A DNA stretch of 64,000 nt from Chloroflexota bacterium (GTDB lineage: Bacteria > Chloroflexota > Anaerolineae > J102): assembly GCA_029782215.1 (NCBI GenBank), contig JAKOVD010000035.1:1-64000 (forward strand), given 5' to 3'. The notes beneath the pieces are model-generated. The model did not search any database and was not told the DNA's origin. It saw nothing but the letters and a program-made list of their open reading frames with translations. The position numbers and the translations under genes were made by a program. Positions 36,098 through 45,099 of the stretch are shown here, in pieces. How positions within the stretch are numbered: position 1 is the stretch's first letter; the number at the start of each line of letters is the position of its first letter.

Positions 36098-37462
36098 ATG
36101 CGCTCGCTGACTTTCAAGCTGATCGTGGCCTTTCTGCTGACAAGCGTGCTGGGTGTCGGCCTGGCGGCGATCCTTGCCTGGCAGGTGACGACCCGCGAGT
36201 TCGACCGTTTCATCATGGGACAACTGCGCAACGAGTTCGTCGCTAACGCTGCCGCCTATTACCATGACCGCGGCTCCTGGGTGGGGGCAGGCGACTATTT
36301 CCGCCGGTTGGATGCATCGCCGCCGCCGGACCCGCGCACTCCGCCGCGACCTCCCCAGTTTGTGCTGGCGGACGAGAAGGGGACTGCCGTCACCCCGGTG
36401 CAGCCCTATCGCGTGGGCGATCCCATCCCCAGAGATCTGCTGGACCGCGGCGCCCCGGTTGAAGTGGCTGGGCGCAGGGTCGGAACCGTGATCGATGTGG
36501 CCCAGGCGCCCGCGCTCAACGCACGTGAGATCCAGTACCTGGCGAGCACCAACCGGGCCCTGGCGCTGGCTGCCTTGGGGGCGGCGCTGGTGGCGCTGCT
36601 GGCCGGCATCTTGCTGGCTCGCAGCCTGACCCGCCCGCTGCGCGATCTGACACAGGCGATCCAGGCGATGGCGGCAGGTGAACTGAGGCAGCAGGTGCCC
36701 GTGCGCTCTGCCGACGAGCTTGGCACCCTGACGGAGGCTTTCAATCGCCTCAGCGCCGACCTGGCCCATGCCAACGAGCTTCGCCGCCAGATGACCGCCG
36801 ACATCGCCCACGACCTGCGCACCCCCCTCACCGTGATCAATGCCTACATCGATGGGCTGCGCGATGGGGTGTTCAAGCCAACGCCAGAGCGCTTTGAGGC
36901 GATGCACAATGAGATGCAGCACCTCCAACGCCTGGTGGATGATCTTCGCACCCTCTCCCTGGCCGATGCTGGCGAGCTGCCGATGCTGAAGACGCCCACG
37001 TCGTGCGGCGCTCTGCTCGATCGACTTGTCGCCGCCTATGGCCCTCGGGCCGAAGCGCGGGCGATCTCCCTCGCGGTTGCCATGGAGCCCGGGCTGCCGG
37101 ACATCCTCGCCGATCCAGAGCGGATGAACCAGGTGCTTGGCAACCTGGTGGGCAACGCCTTGCGCTATACGCCCTCAGGAGGGCGGATCACCTTGTCGGC
37201 CCGGCGGCGAGAGCATGCGGTGGCGCTGGCGGTGGCAGACACGGGGGCTGGCATTGCGTCCGACGTTCTGCCGCATGTGTTCGACCGCTTCTACCGTGGG
37301 GACCCGGCCCGCAGCCAGCAGGAGGACGAGTCGGGACTGGGGCTTGCCATTGCGAAGTCCATCGTGGAGGCGCACGGCGGAAGGATCGAGGTGCAGAGCG
37401 AGCTTGGGCAGGGGACGACGTTCACGGTGCTGATGCCGTTCGCGATGAGCACAGGCTCATGA
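36098..37462 (+). CDS. Sensor histidine kinase
   Basis: 454 residues. The first helix (10-32), a sensing loop rich in Pro (about 60-140) and the second helix (about 150-172) place a small sensor domain outside the membrane. HAMP follows (LTRPLRDLTQAIQAMAAGEL), then the phosphorylated His in IAHDLRTPLTVI, the ATPase N box NLVGNALRYTPSGG, G1 VADTGAGI, F box and G2 GLGLAIAKSIVEAHGG. It is therefore a complete BaeS-like kinase paired with the preceding regulator. The signal is unknown. A hairpin begins directly after the stop codon. Confidence 0.93.
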   Translation: MRSLTFKLIVAFLLTSVLGVGLAAILAWQVTTREFDRFIMGQLRNEFVANAAAYYHDRGSWVGAGDYFRRLDASPPPDPRTPPRPPQFVLADEKGTAVTPVQPYRVGDPIPRDLLDRGAPVEVAGRRVGTVIDVAQAPALNAREIQYLASTNRALALAALGAALVALLAGILLARSLTRPLRDLTQAIQAMAAGELRQQVPVRSADELGTLTEAFNRLSADLAHANELRRQMTADIAHDLRTPLTVINAYIDGLRDGVFKPTPERFEAMHNEMQHLQRLVDDLRTLSLADAGELPMLKTPTSCGALLDRLVAAYGPRAEARAISLAVAMEPGLPDILADPERMNQVLGNLVGNALRYTPSGGRITLSARRREHAVALAVADTGAGIASDVLPHVFDRFYRGDPARSQQEDESGLGLAIAKSIVEAHGGRIEVQSELGQGTTFTVLMPFAMSTGS

Positions 37463-37493
37463 CCGGGCCTGCTATGTGAGGCTAACGGCCCGG
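37463..37493. terminator. Bidirectional hairpin between the kinase and the PLP enzyme genes
   Basis: CCGGGCC (37463-37469) pairs with GGCCCGG (37487-37493). It lies directly between convergent stop codons, 37460-37462 on the + strand and 37502-37504 on the - strand, and can end transcription both ways. No T-tract is present. Confidence 0.5.
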
Positions 37494-37501
37494 GGAGAGG
37501 T

Positions 37502-38650
37502 TCAGGCCAGCCCGGCGAGCGCCTGTTCCAGATCGGCGATGAGGTCGTCCGCGTGCTCGATGCCCACTGAGATGCGGACCAGGGAGGGCGCAATCTCCAG
37601 GGAGGTGCCCACCACGCTGGCGTGGGTCATGATGGCAGGCAGCTCGAGCAGTGACTCCACCGAACCCAATGATTCGGCCAGAGCGAACAGGCGCGTATGC
37701 TCGCACAGATGGCGGGCGGCTGCTTCGCCGCCTGCCAGTTCCACGAGGAGCATCCCGCCGAACAAGGCCATCTGCCGCCGGGCCAGCTCGTGCTGTGGGT
37801 GGGAGGGCAGGCCCGGATAGAGCACGCGGGCAATGGCCGGATGGCCCTCGAGGTAGCGGGCGACGGCCAGCGCGTTGGCCGAATGCGCCTGCATGCGCAG
37901 GGCCAAGGTCTTGAGGCCGCGCAGCGTCAGCCAACAGTCGAAGGGACCCGGCACGGCGCCGGCCCCATTCTGGAGGAAGGTCAGGCGCTCATACAGGCCG
38001 GCGTCATTGACGACAACCGCGCCACCCACCACATCGTTGTGCCCGCTCAGGTACTTCGTCGTGGAGTGGACGACGATGTCGGCGCCAAGCTCCAGCGGCC
38101 GCTGCGCACAGGGGGTGGCGAAGGTATTGTCCACGCAGACCAGGATGTTCTGGCGGTGCGCGAGCTCAACCACGGCCGGGATATCGGCCAGGGTCATCAT
38201 GGGGTTGGTGGGCGTTTCCAGCCAGATCAGACGCGTTTCGGGTTGGAGCGCGGCGGCGATGCTTGCCAGGTCGGCCATGTCCACCACAGAGAAGCTCAGG
38301 CCAAAGCGCTCCCATTCGCTCTTGAACAGGCGGTAGGTGCCGCCGTACACGTCGGCGCCGATCAACGTATGGTCGCCAGGCTTGAGCAGCCGGATGATGG
38401 TATCCGTTGCGGCCATGCCCGAGGCGAAGGCCAGGCCGTAGTCGCCTCCCTCCAGCGTCGCCAGGCAGCGCTCCAGTGCCGTCCGCGTGGGGTTGGCCGT
38501 GCGCGAGTAGTCGTAGCCCTTGTGCACGCCGAGAGCGTCGAACACGAAGGTCGAGGTCTGGTAGATGGGCGTCACGATGGCGCCCGTGGCGGGGTCTGGC
38601 GTCTGGCCGGCATGGACGACTTGTGTCTCGATGTGTGAACTGTGTGACAT
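37502..38650 (-). CDS. Cystathionine gamma-synthase / gamma-lyase
   Basis: 382 residues of the Cys/Met PLP-dependent family. The start is preceded by GAGGAGA. Typical blocks are TQVVHAGQTPDPATGAIVTP (N-terminus), YDYSRTANPTRTALE, and the PLP Lys in VHSTTKYLSGHNDVVGG. It either joins O-acyl-homoserine and cysteine to give cystathionine or performs the reverse elimination; the sequence alone does not settle this. A SAM-I riboswitch in its leader fits a synthase in the methionine pathway better, because SAM should repress it. The gene is alone on the - strand and divergent from an Rrf2 regulator. Confidence 0.88.
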   Translation of the reverse strand: MSHSSHIETQVVHAGQTPDPATGAIVTPIYQTSTFVFDALGVHKGYDYSRTANPTRTALERCLATLEGGDYGLAFASGMAATDTIIRLLKPGDHTLIGADVYGGTYRLFKSEWERFGLSFSVVDMADLASIAAALQPETRLIWLETPTNPMMTLADIPAVVELAHRQNILVCVDNTFATPCAQRPLELGADIVVHSTTKYLSGHNDVVGGAVVVNDAGLYERLTFLQNGAGAVPGPFDCWLTLRGLKTLALRMQAHSANALAVARYLEGHPAIARVLYPGLPSHPQHELARRQMALFGGMLLVELAGGEAAARHLCEHTRLFALAESLGSVESLLELPAIMTHASVVGTSLEIAPSLVRISVGIEHADDLIADLEQALAGLA

Positions 38651-38716
38651 ATCACAATCTCCTCAGTGGAAGCTTCGGGCTAATGCCTGGTCGGAGAGAT
38701 AACAACAGCAGCGCGG

Positions 38717-38754
38717 GCAAAAGAAACGCCCCGCCTTGTGGGATGAGCGGGGCG
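38717..38754 (-). terminator. Intrinsic terminator of the SAM riboswitch leader
   Basis: On the - strand, CGCCCCGC and GCGGGGCG form an eight-base-pair stem (38727-38754), followed by TTTCTTTTGCC. It lies between the SAM-I aptamer and the start codon of the PLP enzyme, about 80 bases before it. This is the usual place for the off-state terminator of a transcriptional S-box switch. Confidence 0.85.
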
Positions 38755-38841
38755 CAACGGCCTGAACTTGCCGCCTCACGCCGTCCTGCACCTGAAGATC
38801 CCCGTTTTGGGGAAGTGCAGCGCGAGCGTCTGGCAACTCCA

Positions 38842-38970
38842 CTCATCTTCCAGAATGACTCTGCCGGAATTGGCACCTTGGAACGCCAGCACGTGTGCAT
38901 CGCACACGTGCCCACGTCACGCAGGTTGTCGAGGCTTCACAGGGCCGGTCCCTCCACCTCTCTGGATGAG
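38842..38970 (-). promoter_or_regulatory. SAM-I (S-box) riboswitch aptamer
   Basis: Read on the - strand, CTCATC at the 5' end pairs with GATGAG at the 3' end (P1). Between them are the conserved core AGAGAGGTGGAGGGACCGGC with CCTGTGAAGCC behind it, a CAACC block after a short gap, a stable GCACGTGTGC hairpin (P3) and AAGGTGCCAATTCCGGCAG, which matches the P4 and 3' core. All are in the order and spacing of SAM-I aptamers. Another hairpin lies downstream at 38786-38820, then the terminator. Bound SAM should favour termination and lower expression of the cystathionine enzyme. Confidence 0.93.
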
Positions 38971-38997
38971 AAGCACTGTCTGTAGTTGTGGGGGCGG

Positions 38998-39026
38998 ACT
39001 TTAGCAGAGCGCCGGAGTTCTGTCAA
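38998..39026 (-). promoter_or_regulatory. Promoter of the SAM riboswitch transcript
   Basis: On the - strand, TTGACA (complement of 39021-39026), exactly 17 bases, then TAAAGT (complement of 38998-39003). Transcription would start near 38991, about 20 bases before the riboswitch P1 helix. The fit to sigma-70-type boxes and the position support each other. Confidence 0.75.
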
Positions 39027-39068
39027 AAAGCCTCCGGCGGCGGCACTGTTCTTCCTCCGACAGGGTAC

Positions 39069-39120
39069 TTGACACCGTCGGAAAGCCATGCCATAATAAC
39101 GACTAATCTTATCGTTATTA
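39069..39120 (+). promoter_or_regulatory. Rrf2 gene promoter with overlapping palindromic operator
   Basis: TTGACA (39069-39074), exactly 17 bases, and CATAAT (39092-39097). A perfect inverted repeat TAATAACGA/TCGTTATTA (39094-39102 and 39112-39120, nine bases between) covers the -10 box and start point. Rrf2 dimers commonly bind AT-rich palindromes of this kind, so the encoded regulator probably represses itself. The AT-rich site stands out in a GC-rich genome. The rest of the 38651-39145 gap is taken by the SAM switch and its promoter. Confidence 0.75.
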
Positions 39121-39145
39121 GACGATCCCAGGCAGGCGAACACGC

Positions 39146-39610
39146 ATGAAGGTCTCCAGGCAAGCTGACTACGCACTCCGGGTGTTGTTCACCCTGGCCG
39201 AGCGCTATGGTCGCGAGCCGATTTCGATCCGCGAGCTAGCCGTGCAGAACGACGTGCCCAAGAGGTTCCTGGAGCATATCATGCTGGACCTGAAAGCGCA
39301 GGGGTGGGTGGAGAGCACACCCGGCAAGCACGGCGGCTACTGCCTGGCGCGCGCCCCGGAACAGATCACCATGGGCCAGGTCGTGCGGTTCTTTGACGGC
39401 ATCCTGGCGCCGATCAACTGTGTCTCTGTGATCCACTATGAGCCGTGCAGCCAGGAGTTGAGCTGCCGCTTTCGCCGGGTCTTTCTCGATGTTCGCAACG
39501 AGGTTGCCCTGCGGATGGACAGCGCCTCCCTGGCGGTGGTGATGACCGGCAAGCCGGTGCAGAGGCATGAGGTCTTTGATGATCTGCTGATCTCGGGGGC
39601 AGGCATCTGA
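39146..39610 (+). CDS. Rrf2 family transcriptional regulator
   Basis: 154 residues. The N-terminus MKVSRQADYALRVLFTLAE and the winged helix-turn-helix (SIRELAVQNDVPKRFLEHIM, then VESTPGKHGGYCLAR) are standard Rrf2. C92, C101 and C107 lie where IscR, NsrR and RirA bind an Fe-S cluster, though the first spacing (eight residues between) is longer than in IscR. It may therefore sense iron-sulfur, nitric oxide or redox state, or act like CymR in cysteine control. The location between a SAM-regulated methionine enzyme and cysK-metY favours control of sulfur metabolism. The ribosome-binding site is weak. Confidence 0.9.
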   Translation: MKVSRQADYALRVLFTLAERYGREPISIRELAVQNDVPKRFLEHIMLDLKAQGWVESTPGKHGGYCLARAPEQITMGQVVRFFDGILAPINCVSVIHYEPCSQELSCRFRRVFLDVRNEVALRMDSASLAVVMTGKPVQRHEVFDDLLISGAGI

Positions 39611-39646
39611 TCATGAGTCACTTTCCCCACCCCTGCATCTGTCTCT

Positions 39647-39679
39647 AGCGGACGTCTGCCAGGGTGCAGATCGTCCGCT
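39647..39679 (+). terminator. Terminator after the Rrf2 gene
   Basis: AGCGGACG-TCTGC pairs with GCAGA-CGTCCGCT with a single bulged base, followed by TTTCCCC. It lies 37 bases after the stop codon and separates the regulator from cysK. The rest of the 213-base gap shows no convincing promoter. Confidence 0.6.
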
Positions 39680-39823
39680 TTCCCCGAGCATCTTTGTTCC
39701 GCCCATCCGATCCCGGGTTGATAGGATGCACTCATCCATCGCAGTAGCTGCAGTCAGCGTGAGCGCACGCAGGCATCACCGTGCGCACGCGCCCTGCGTC
39801 CGCATTCGCTTCAGGAGACTCAA

Positions 39824-40759
<936 letters not shown>

Positions 40760-40778
40760 TCCCAAGGAGCTCAACCCC

Positions 40779-42086
40779 ATGACCACCGACACAGCGAAGC
40801 GACAATACGGTTTCAGCACCCGGCAACTGCACGCCGGCCAGGCTCCCGACCCGACCACGGGCAGCCGCGCCGTGCCGATCTACCAGACCACGAGCTACCA
40901 GTTCAAGCATACGGAACATGCCGCCAGGCTGTTTGCCCTACAGGAGTTCGGCAACATCTACACGCGCATCATGAACCCGACCACCGACGTGCTTGAACAG
41001 CGCCTGGCCGACCTGGAAGGCGGCGTGGGCGCCCTGGCGACTTCGAGCGGCCACGCGGCGCAGGCGCAGGCAATCCTGACCATTGCCGGCGCTGGCGACC
41101 ACATCGTCACCAGCAGCCGTCTCTACGGTGGCACCTACAACCAGTTCGCCTACACCCTCCCGCGCATCGGCATCGACGTGACGTTCGTGGACCCCGCCGA
41201 CCTAAGCGGTTTCGAGAAGGCGATCCGGCCCAACACCAAGGTCCTGTACGGTGAGACGCTGGGCAATCCCGACATCGCCGTCTTCCCCTTCGCGGAGATC
41301 GCAGCGTTGGGCCAGAAGTACGGCATCCCGCTCATGATTGACAACACGTTCGCCACGCCCTACCTCTGCCGTCCTTTCGAGTGGGGCGCCAACATCGTCA
41401 CCCACAGCACGACTAAATTCCTGGGCGGACACGGCACCACCATCGGCGGCGCCATCGTGGATGGCGGCAACTTCGACTGGGCAAGCGGCCGTTTCCCCAA
41501 CTTCACGACGCCCGACCCCAGCTATCACGGCCTGGTGTACGCCGACCTGGTGGGAGCGGGGCTGCCTCCGTTCATCATCAAGGCCCGCGTGCAGATCCTG
41601 CGCGACATCGGCGCCTGCCAGGCGCCCTTCAACAGTTGGCAGACGATCCAGGGCATTGAGACGCTGAGCTTGCGCATGGACCGGCACGTCGCCAACGCCG
41701 AGCGCGTGGTCGCCTTCCTGCAGGATCATCCCCTGGTGAATTGGGTCAAGCATCCCAGCCTGGCCAGCCACCCGGACCATGAACGGGCGCAGAAGTACCT
41801 GCCTAAGGGCGCTGGCGCCGTTCTTGGCTTTGGCATCAAGGGTGGGGTTGAGGCCGGCAAGAAGTTCATCGAGAGCCTGAAGCTGTTCAGCCATCTTGCG
41901 AACGTCGGCGACGCCAAGAGCCTGGCCATCCATCCGGCCACCACAACCCACAGCCAGCTTGGCGAGGAAGACCAGCAGCTTGCCGGTGTGACGCCGGACT
42001 TCGTGCGTCTGAGCATCGGCCTCGAGGACATCGAAGACATTCTGTGGGACCTGGACCAGGCGCTGCAGGCCAGCGCCGGGAAGTGA
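40779..42086 (+). CDS. metY: O-acetylhomoserine sulfhydrylase
   Basis: 435 residues, 19 bases after cysK, with AAGGAG upstream. It is a PLP enzyme of the Cys/Met family that makes homocysteine from O-acetylhomoserine and sulfide. Seen are FSTRQLHAGQAPDPTTGSRA, YTRIMNPTTDVLE, and the PLP Lys in THSTTKFLGGHGTTIGG. The C-terminus has NVGDAKSLAIHPATTTHSQL. The length and the insertion near residue 235-255 separate MetY from the 380-residue MetB type found on the - strand. Together the two enzymes give the cell both direct sulfhydrylation and the cystathionine route. Confidence 0.93.
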   Translation: MTTDTAKRQYGFSTRQLHAGQAPDPTTGSRAVPIYQTTSYQFKHTEHAARLFALQEFGNIYTRIMNPTTDVLEQRLADLEGGVGALATSSGHAAQAQAILTIAGAGDHIVTSSRLYGGTYNQFAYTLPRIGIDVTFVDPADLSGFEKAIRPNTKVLYGETLGNPDIAVFPFAEIAALGQKYGIPLMIDNTFATPYLCRPFEWGANIVTHSTTKFLGGHGTTIGGAIVDGGNFDWASGRFPNFTTPDPSYHGLVYADLVGAGLPPFIIKARVQILRDIGACQAPFNSWQTIQGIETLSLRMDRHVANAERVVAFLQDHPLVNWVKHPSLASHPDHERAQKYLPKGAGAVLGFGIKGGVEAGKKFIESLKLFSHLANVGDAKSLAIHPATTTHSQLGEEDQQLAGVTPDFVRLSIGLEDIEDILWDLDQALQASAGK

Positions 42087-42089
42087 CGC

Positions 42090-42554
42090 ATGAGCGCTGA
42101 ACCTCCCGTCCGCAGGGTCGATCGTTCGGCCCTGCGGGTGAACCAAAGCTTCATCATCGCCCTGTCGATCCTGGCCTTCCTCTTCGACACTCCCTACCTC
42201 GCCGCGTTTGTGGCCGCGGTGATGCTGGTGGGGACCGCCTGGCCCAGCCTGGCCCTGTTCCAGGGGTTCTACCGCCGTGTCCTCAAGCCGCGCGGCTGGG
42301 TGAAACCGGATGTGATCGAGGATAACCCCGAGCCCCATCGTTTCGCCCAAGGCTTCGGAGGCGTCGTCCTTGCCCTTGGGGTGATCGCGCTCCTCCTCGG
42401 CCAGGCGGTGCTGGGGTGGGCCCTGGTCTGGCTGGTGGTTGCCCTCGCCGCCCTGAACCTGTTCCTCGGCTTCTGCGCCGGCTGTTTCGTCTACTACCAG
42501 CTCAACCGCCTGGGCGCTCCCGGCTTCCGCTACAGCCCGATCCAACGGGGGTGA
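42090..42554 (+). CDS. DUF4395 membrane protein
   Basis: 154 residues beginning three bases after the metY stop. The first conserved block is VDRSALRVNQSFIIALSILAFL, followed by two hydrophobic pairs. A GVVLALGVIALLLG segment and a Cys-containing end, LNLFLGFCAGCFVYYQL, match DUF4395. C130 and C133 (CAGC) at a membrane edge could pass electrons or bind sulfur. A thioredoxin-like gene follows after four bases, and this gene pair is a recurring one. A sulfur-transfer or redox role is inferred from context. Confidence 0.85.
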   Translation: MSAEPPVRRVDRSALRVNQSFIIALSILAFLFDTPYLAAFVAAVMLVGTAWPSLALFQGFYRRVLKPRGWVKPDVIEDNPEPHRFAQGFGGVVLALGVIALLLGQAVLGWALVWLVVALAALNLFLGFCAGCFVYYQLNRLGAPGFRYSPIQRG

Positions 42555-42558
42555 TGGC

Positions 42559-42954
42559 ATGTTCGAACGCCTGTTGTTGACGCTTTTCCTCATGGCTGCC
42601 GGGGTTGGCGCTTTCGCCTTGTTCAGGCAGCTCCATCTACGCCGCGCCAGCAGGGCGGTCGTCGCGGCGGGCAAGCCGATGCTCCTCTATTTCCGCAGCG
42701 ATGCCTGCGCGCCGTGCGCGGCCCAGGGCCGGTTCCTGCAGCAGGTCCAGGCGGAATTCGCGGACCGGATCGTGGTGGAAAAGGTGGACGCGGACGTCGA
42801 GCAGGCCAAGGCCGAGCGTTACGGCGTGTTCACCCTCCCCACCACCCTGGTCGTCGATCCCGGGGGCGTGGTGCGGTACGCGAACTACGGTCTGGCCGAT
42901 CCGCGCAAGCTGGCCGGCCAACTGCGGTCGCTTGACGCCCGCCTGGCGGTCTGA
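42559..42954 (+). CDS. Membrane-anchored thioredoxin-like protein
   Basis: 131 residues. Residues 1-20 form a membrane anchor. The thioredoxin fold follows, with the active site CAPC in YFRSDACAPCAAQGRFLQQV and the cis-Pro in YGVFTLPTTLVVDPGG. The site differs from the classic WCGPC by having Ala and Pro between the Cys and no Trp before. It is the last gene of the cysK-metY run and ends 16 bases before a strong hairpin. It probably reduces or supplies sulfur with the DUF4395 partner. Confidence 0.85.
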   Translation: MFERLLLTLFLMAAGVGAFALFRQLHLRRASRAVVAAGKPMLLYFRSDACAPCAAQGRFLQQVQAEFADRIVVEKVDADVEQAKAERYGVFTLPTTLVVDPGGVVRYANYGLADPRKLAGQLRSLDARLAV

Positions 42955-42970
42955 GGCAGCGATTCTGTTT

Positions 42971-43003
42971 CGCGTACGGGCGTGGTCTCCACGCCCGTAC
43001 GCG
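42971..43003. terminator. Bidirectional terminator hairpin
   Basis: A 15-bp perfect stem (CGCGTACGGGCGTGG and its reverse complement) with a TCT loop. It lies between the convergent stops of the thioredoxin gene and the aldehyde ferredoxin oxidoreductase gene. Confidence 0.7.
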
Positions 43004-43006
43004 GGG

Positions 43007-44899
43007 TCATTCCAGCACCCATTCCAGGTGATGGTCGTAGAGGGTGGCGGGACGAGGATGGCCATTTTCGTCCCAGCCCATCATCTCATAATAGGTTTGC
43101 AGAACGCGCCGGAAGCCTTCCCGATCGAGCTTGACGCCCGCCTTGGGGCCAGCGGTGATGGCTTCATCGAAGAAGCGGTCCGGCAGCCAGTCGTCCGCCG
43201 GCGCCAGCCCTTCCCGGTTGTTGTAGAAGCGCATGAGGTGGTTCCGGCGCTCGCCCCAGCGCAGGAGCTCATACGAAGAGGTCTCCCAACCTGTGATCGC
43301 CGCCAGCATGTCGGTCATGATCTGCAGGCTGAGGGCGCGAGTGGGGGCGATGGCAAAGATGCAGTAGCCCAGGGCGTCCGCTGCCGACCAGAGGTTGTTG
43401 AGCGCCTTGTAGTTGCGCACCTTGCCGGCGCCCAAGTAGTCCATGGGGATGCGCCGCAGGATGCCGAGCGTGCGCGCAAATTCCAGGCTGTGGTCCCAGC
43501 CGACGTGGGTGTCGAAGTCCCAATCGTGTTCGCAGATGTCATAACGCGGCCCTGTGGGCGCCACGGCGAACCCAGTGGCCAGGTTGGTCTGGCTGCGCGG
43601 CTCGAACGGCACCATCTCCAGTCCCTTAACGTGAAGGGCAAAGCGTTCTGACCCGCGGCCGATGCGCTCGGCTGCCCGCTTGCACCCTTCGGCCAGGATG
43701 TCGCCAAACCCCTCGCGCCGGGCGATGCGCTGCACCAGGGTCAGCGTCACGGCGGCGTCACCGAAGCGCAGGTCCAGCCCATCGGTATCTGCAGGGGTGA
43801 GAATCCCCTGCTCGAAGCATTCCATGGCAAAGGAGAGGGTGAAGCCCAGGCTGACGGGGTCCATGCCGAGCTGGTTGAGCAGGTTGTTGAAGCGCAGCAG
43901 GGTGGGCACGTCCCGGGTGCCGATGTTAGGCCCCATCGCCCCCGTGATCTCCTGGTGCATGGCGCTGGCGCGAGGGTCCAGCCCGGCCATGTCATCGCTG
44001 TGGTAGACCTTCATGCAGTCGTTGGGGCAGCCCGGGCAGGGCGCCACCCCGCGGTAGTGCAGCAGCCAACGCTGTTTCTCGTAGGCGTCAACGGCGGCGA
44101 ACTCGGCCGTTCGGAAGTTCTCGATGTCCAGGGCGGCATCCAGGCCGTGGTCGTGGACCCAGACGGCGAAGCCGGGGAGCTGTTTCTGCCAGGTGGAGAG
44201 GGTGTTGGTCGCGATGTCACACTCGAAGTTGGCGTTCACCCGGTCGTAGGCGGCCTGGTCGGCGATGGGCGGAAGCTGCCCGCCCCGCAGCACAAGGGCC
44301 TTGAGCTTCTTCGCCCCCATGACTGCGCCCAGGCCCGTCCGCTGTACCTGGTTGGTACGGCTGCTGACGATGCTGGCGAAGCGCACCAGGTTCTCGCCGG
44401 CCGGCCCGATGGCCGCCACGTCGATGCCGGCCCCGAAGCTGGCTTCCAGGCGATCCGTGGTCTCTCCCACCGTGGCGCCCCAGAGGTCGCCGGCGTCGAA
44501 GAACGAGACGGCGCCGTCGTCGATCATGAGTCCCACCGGCGAAGAGGCGGCGCCGTGGAAGATGAGGGCGTCATAGCCCGACCGCTTCAGGGAAACCGCC
44601 CAGGCGCCCTCGGTCCGTGCTTCGGCGATGCCGTGGGTCAGCGGCGACTTGGCGGAGACGACATAGCGCACCAGGCCGGCGGCAGGATAGCCGGCGACGA
44701 CGCTGTTGGCGAAGATCAGGAGGTTATCCGGCCCCAGGGGGTCGATCCCCGGTTCCGTCTCCTTCAGCAGGTAGTACGTGCCCAGCAGGGCGCCGCCGGC
44801 GTAGAGGCGGTAGAAGACGTCATCTGGCTCCTCGACGCTAGTTGCGCGGGTGGCCAGGTCGATGTGCAGGATCCTGCCGTGATAGCCGAAGCGTGACAT
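43007..44899 (-). CDS. Aldehyde ferredoxin oxidoreductase family enzyme
   Basis: 630 residues; the start is the ATG with AAGGAG upstream. This tungsto-bispterin enzyme family oxidises aldehydes (or reduces acids) with ferredoxin. The N-terminal block GYHGRILHIDLATRATSVEE, the cofactor region AKSPLTHGIAEARTEGAWAV, the [4Fe-4S] Cys set in CPGCPNDC (about residues 284-291) and a later GYCIFAIAP Cys near 511 are in place. The exact aldehyde is not predictable. A -10 box TATAAT (complement of 44943-44948) lies about 45 bases upstream. It is convergent with the cysK run and divergent from the defence operon, and is not obviously linked to either. Confidence 0.92.
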   Translation of the reverse strand: MSRFGYHGRILHIDLATRATSVEEPDDVFYRLYAGGALLGTYYLLKETEPGIDPLGPDNLLIFANSVVAGYPAAGLVRYVVSAKSPLTHGIAEARTEGAWAVSLKRSGYDALIFHGAASSPVGLMIDDGAVSFFDAGDLWGATVGETTDRLEASFGAGIDVAAIGPAGENLVRFASIVSSRTNQVQRTGLGAVMGAKKLKALVLRGGQLPPIADQAAYDRVNANFECDIATNTLSTWQKQLPGFAVWVHDHGLDAALDIENFRTAEFAAVDAYEKQRWLLHYRGVAPCPGCPNDCMKVYHSDDMAGLDPRASAMHQEITGAMGPNIGTRDVPTLLRFNNLLNQLGMDPVSLGFTLSFAMECFEQGILTPADTDGLDLRFGDAAVTLTLVQRIARREGFGDILAEGCKRAAERIGRGSERFALHVKGLEMVPFEPRSQTNLATGFAVAPTGPRYDICEHDWDFDTHVGWDHSLEFARTLGILRRIPMDYLGAGKVRNYKALNNLWSAADALGYCIFAIAPTRALSLQIMTDMLAAITGWETSSYELLRWGERRNHLMRFYNNREGLAPADDWLPDRFFDEAITAGPKAGVKLDREGFRRVLQTYYEMMGWDENGHPRPATLYDHHLEWVLE

Positions 44900-45099
44900 G
44901 GGCGTGTTCTCCTTGACTCCTGACCAGCAACCGGATGGTCGCATTATAGGGGCAAGGGGATGGCGAGAACCAGCGTATCCGGGTTGGGTGGAGAGGGTGG
45001 TGAAAGTGTGATAGAATCGGGTGCCAGATCACAGGTCTCAAAACTCTGCAAGGCTGGCACGCTGCAAGGCATTGTGGATGCCGGCCAGGGGCAGATAAA

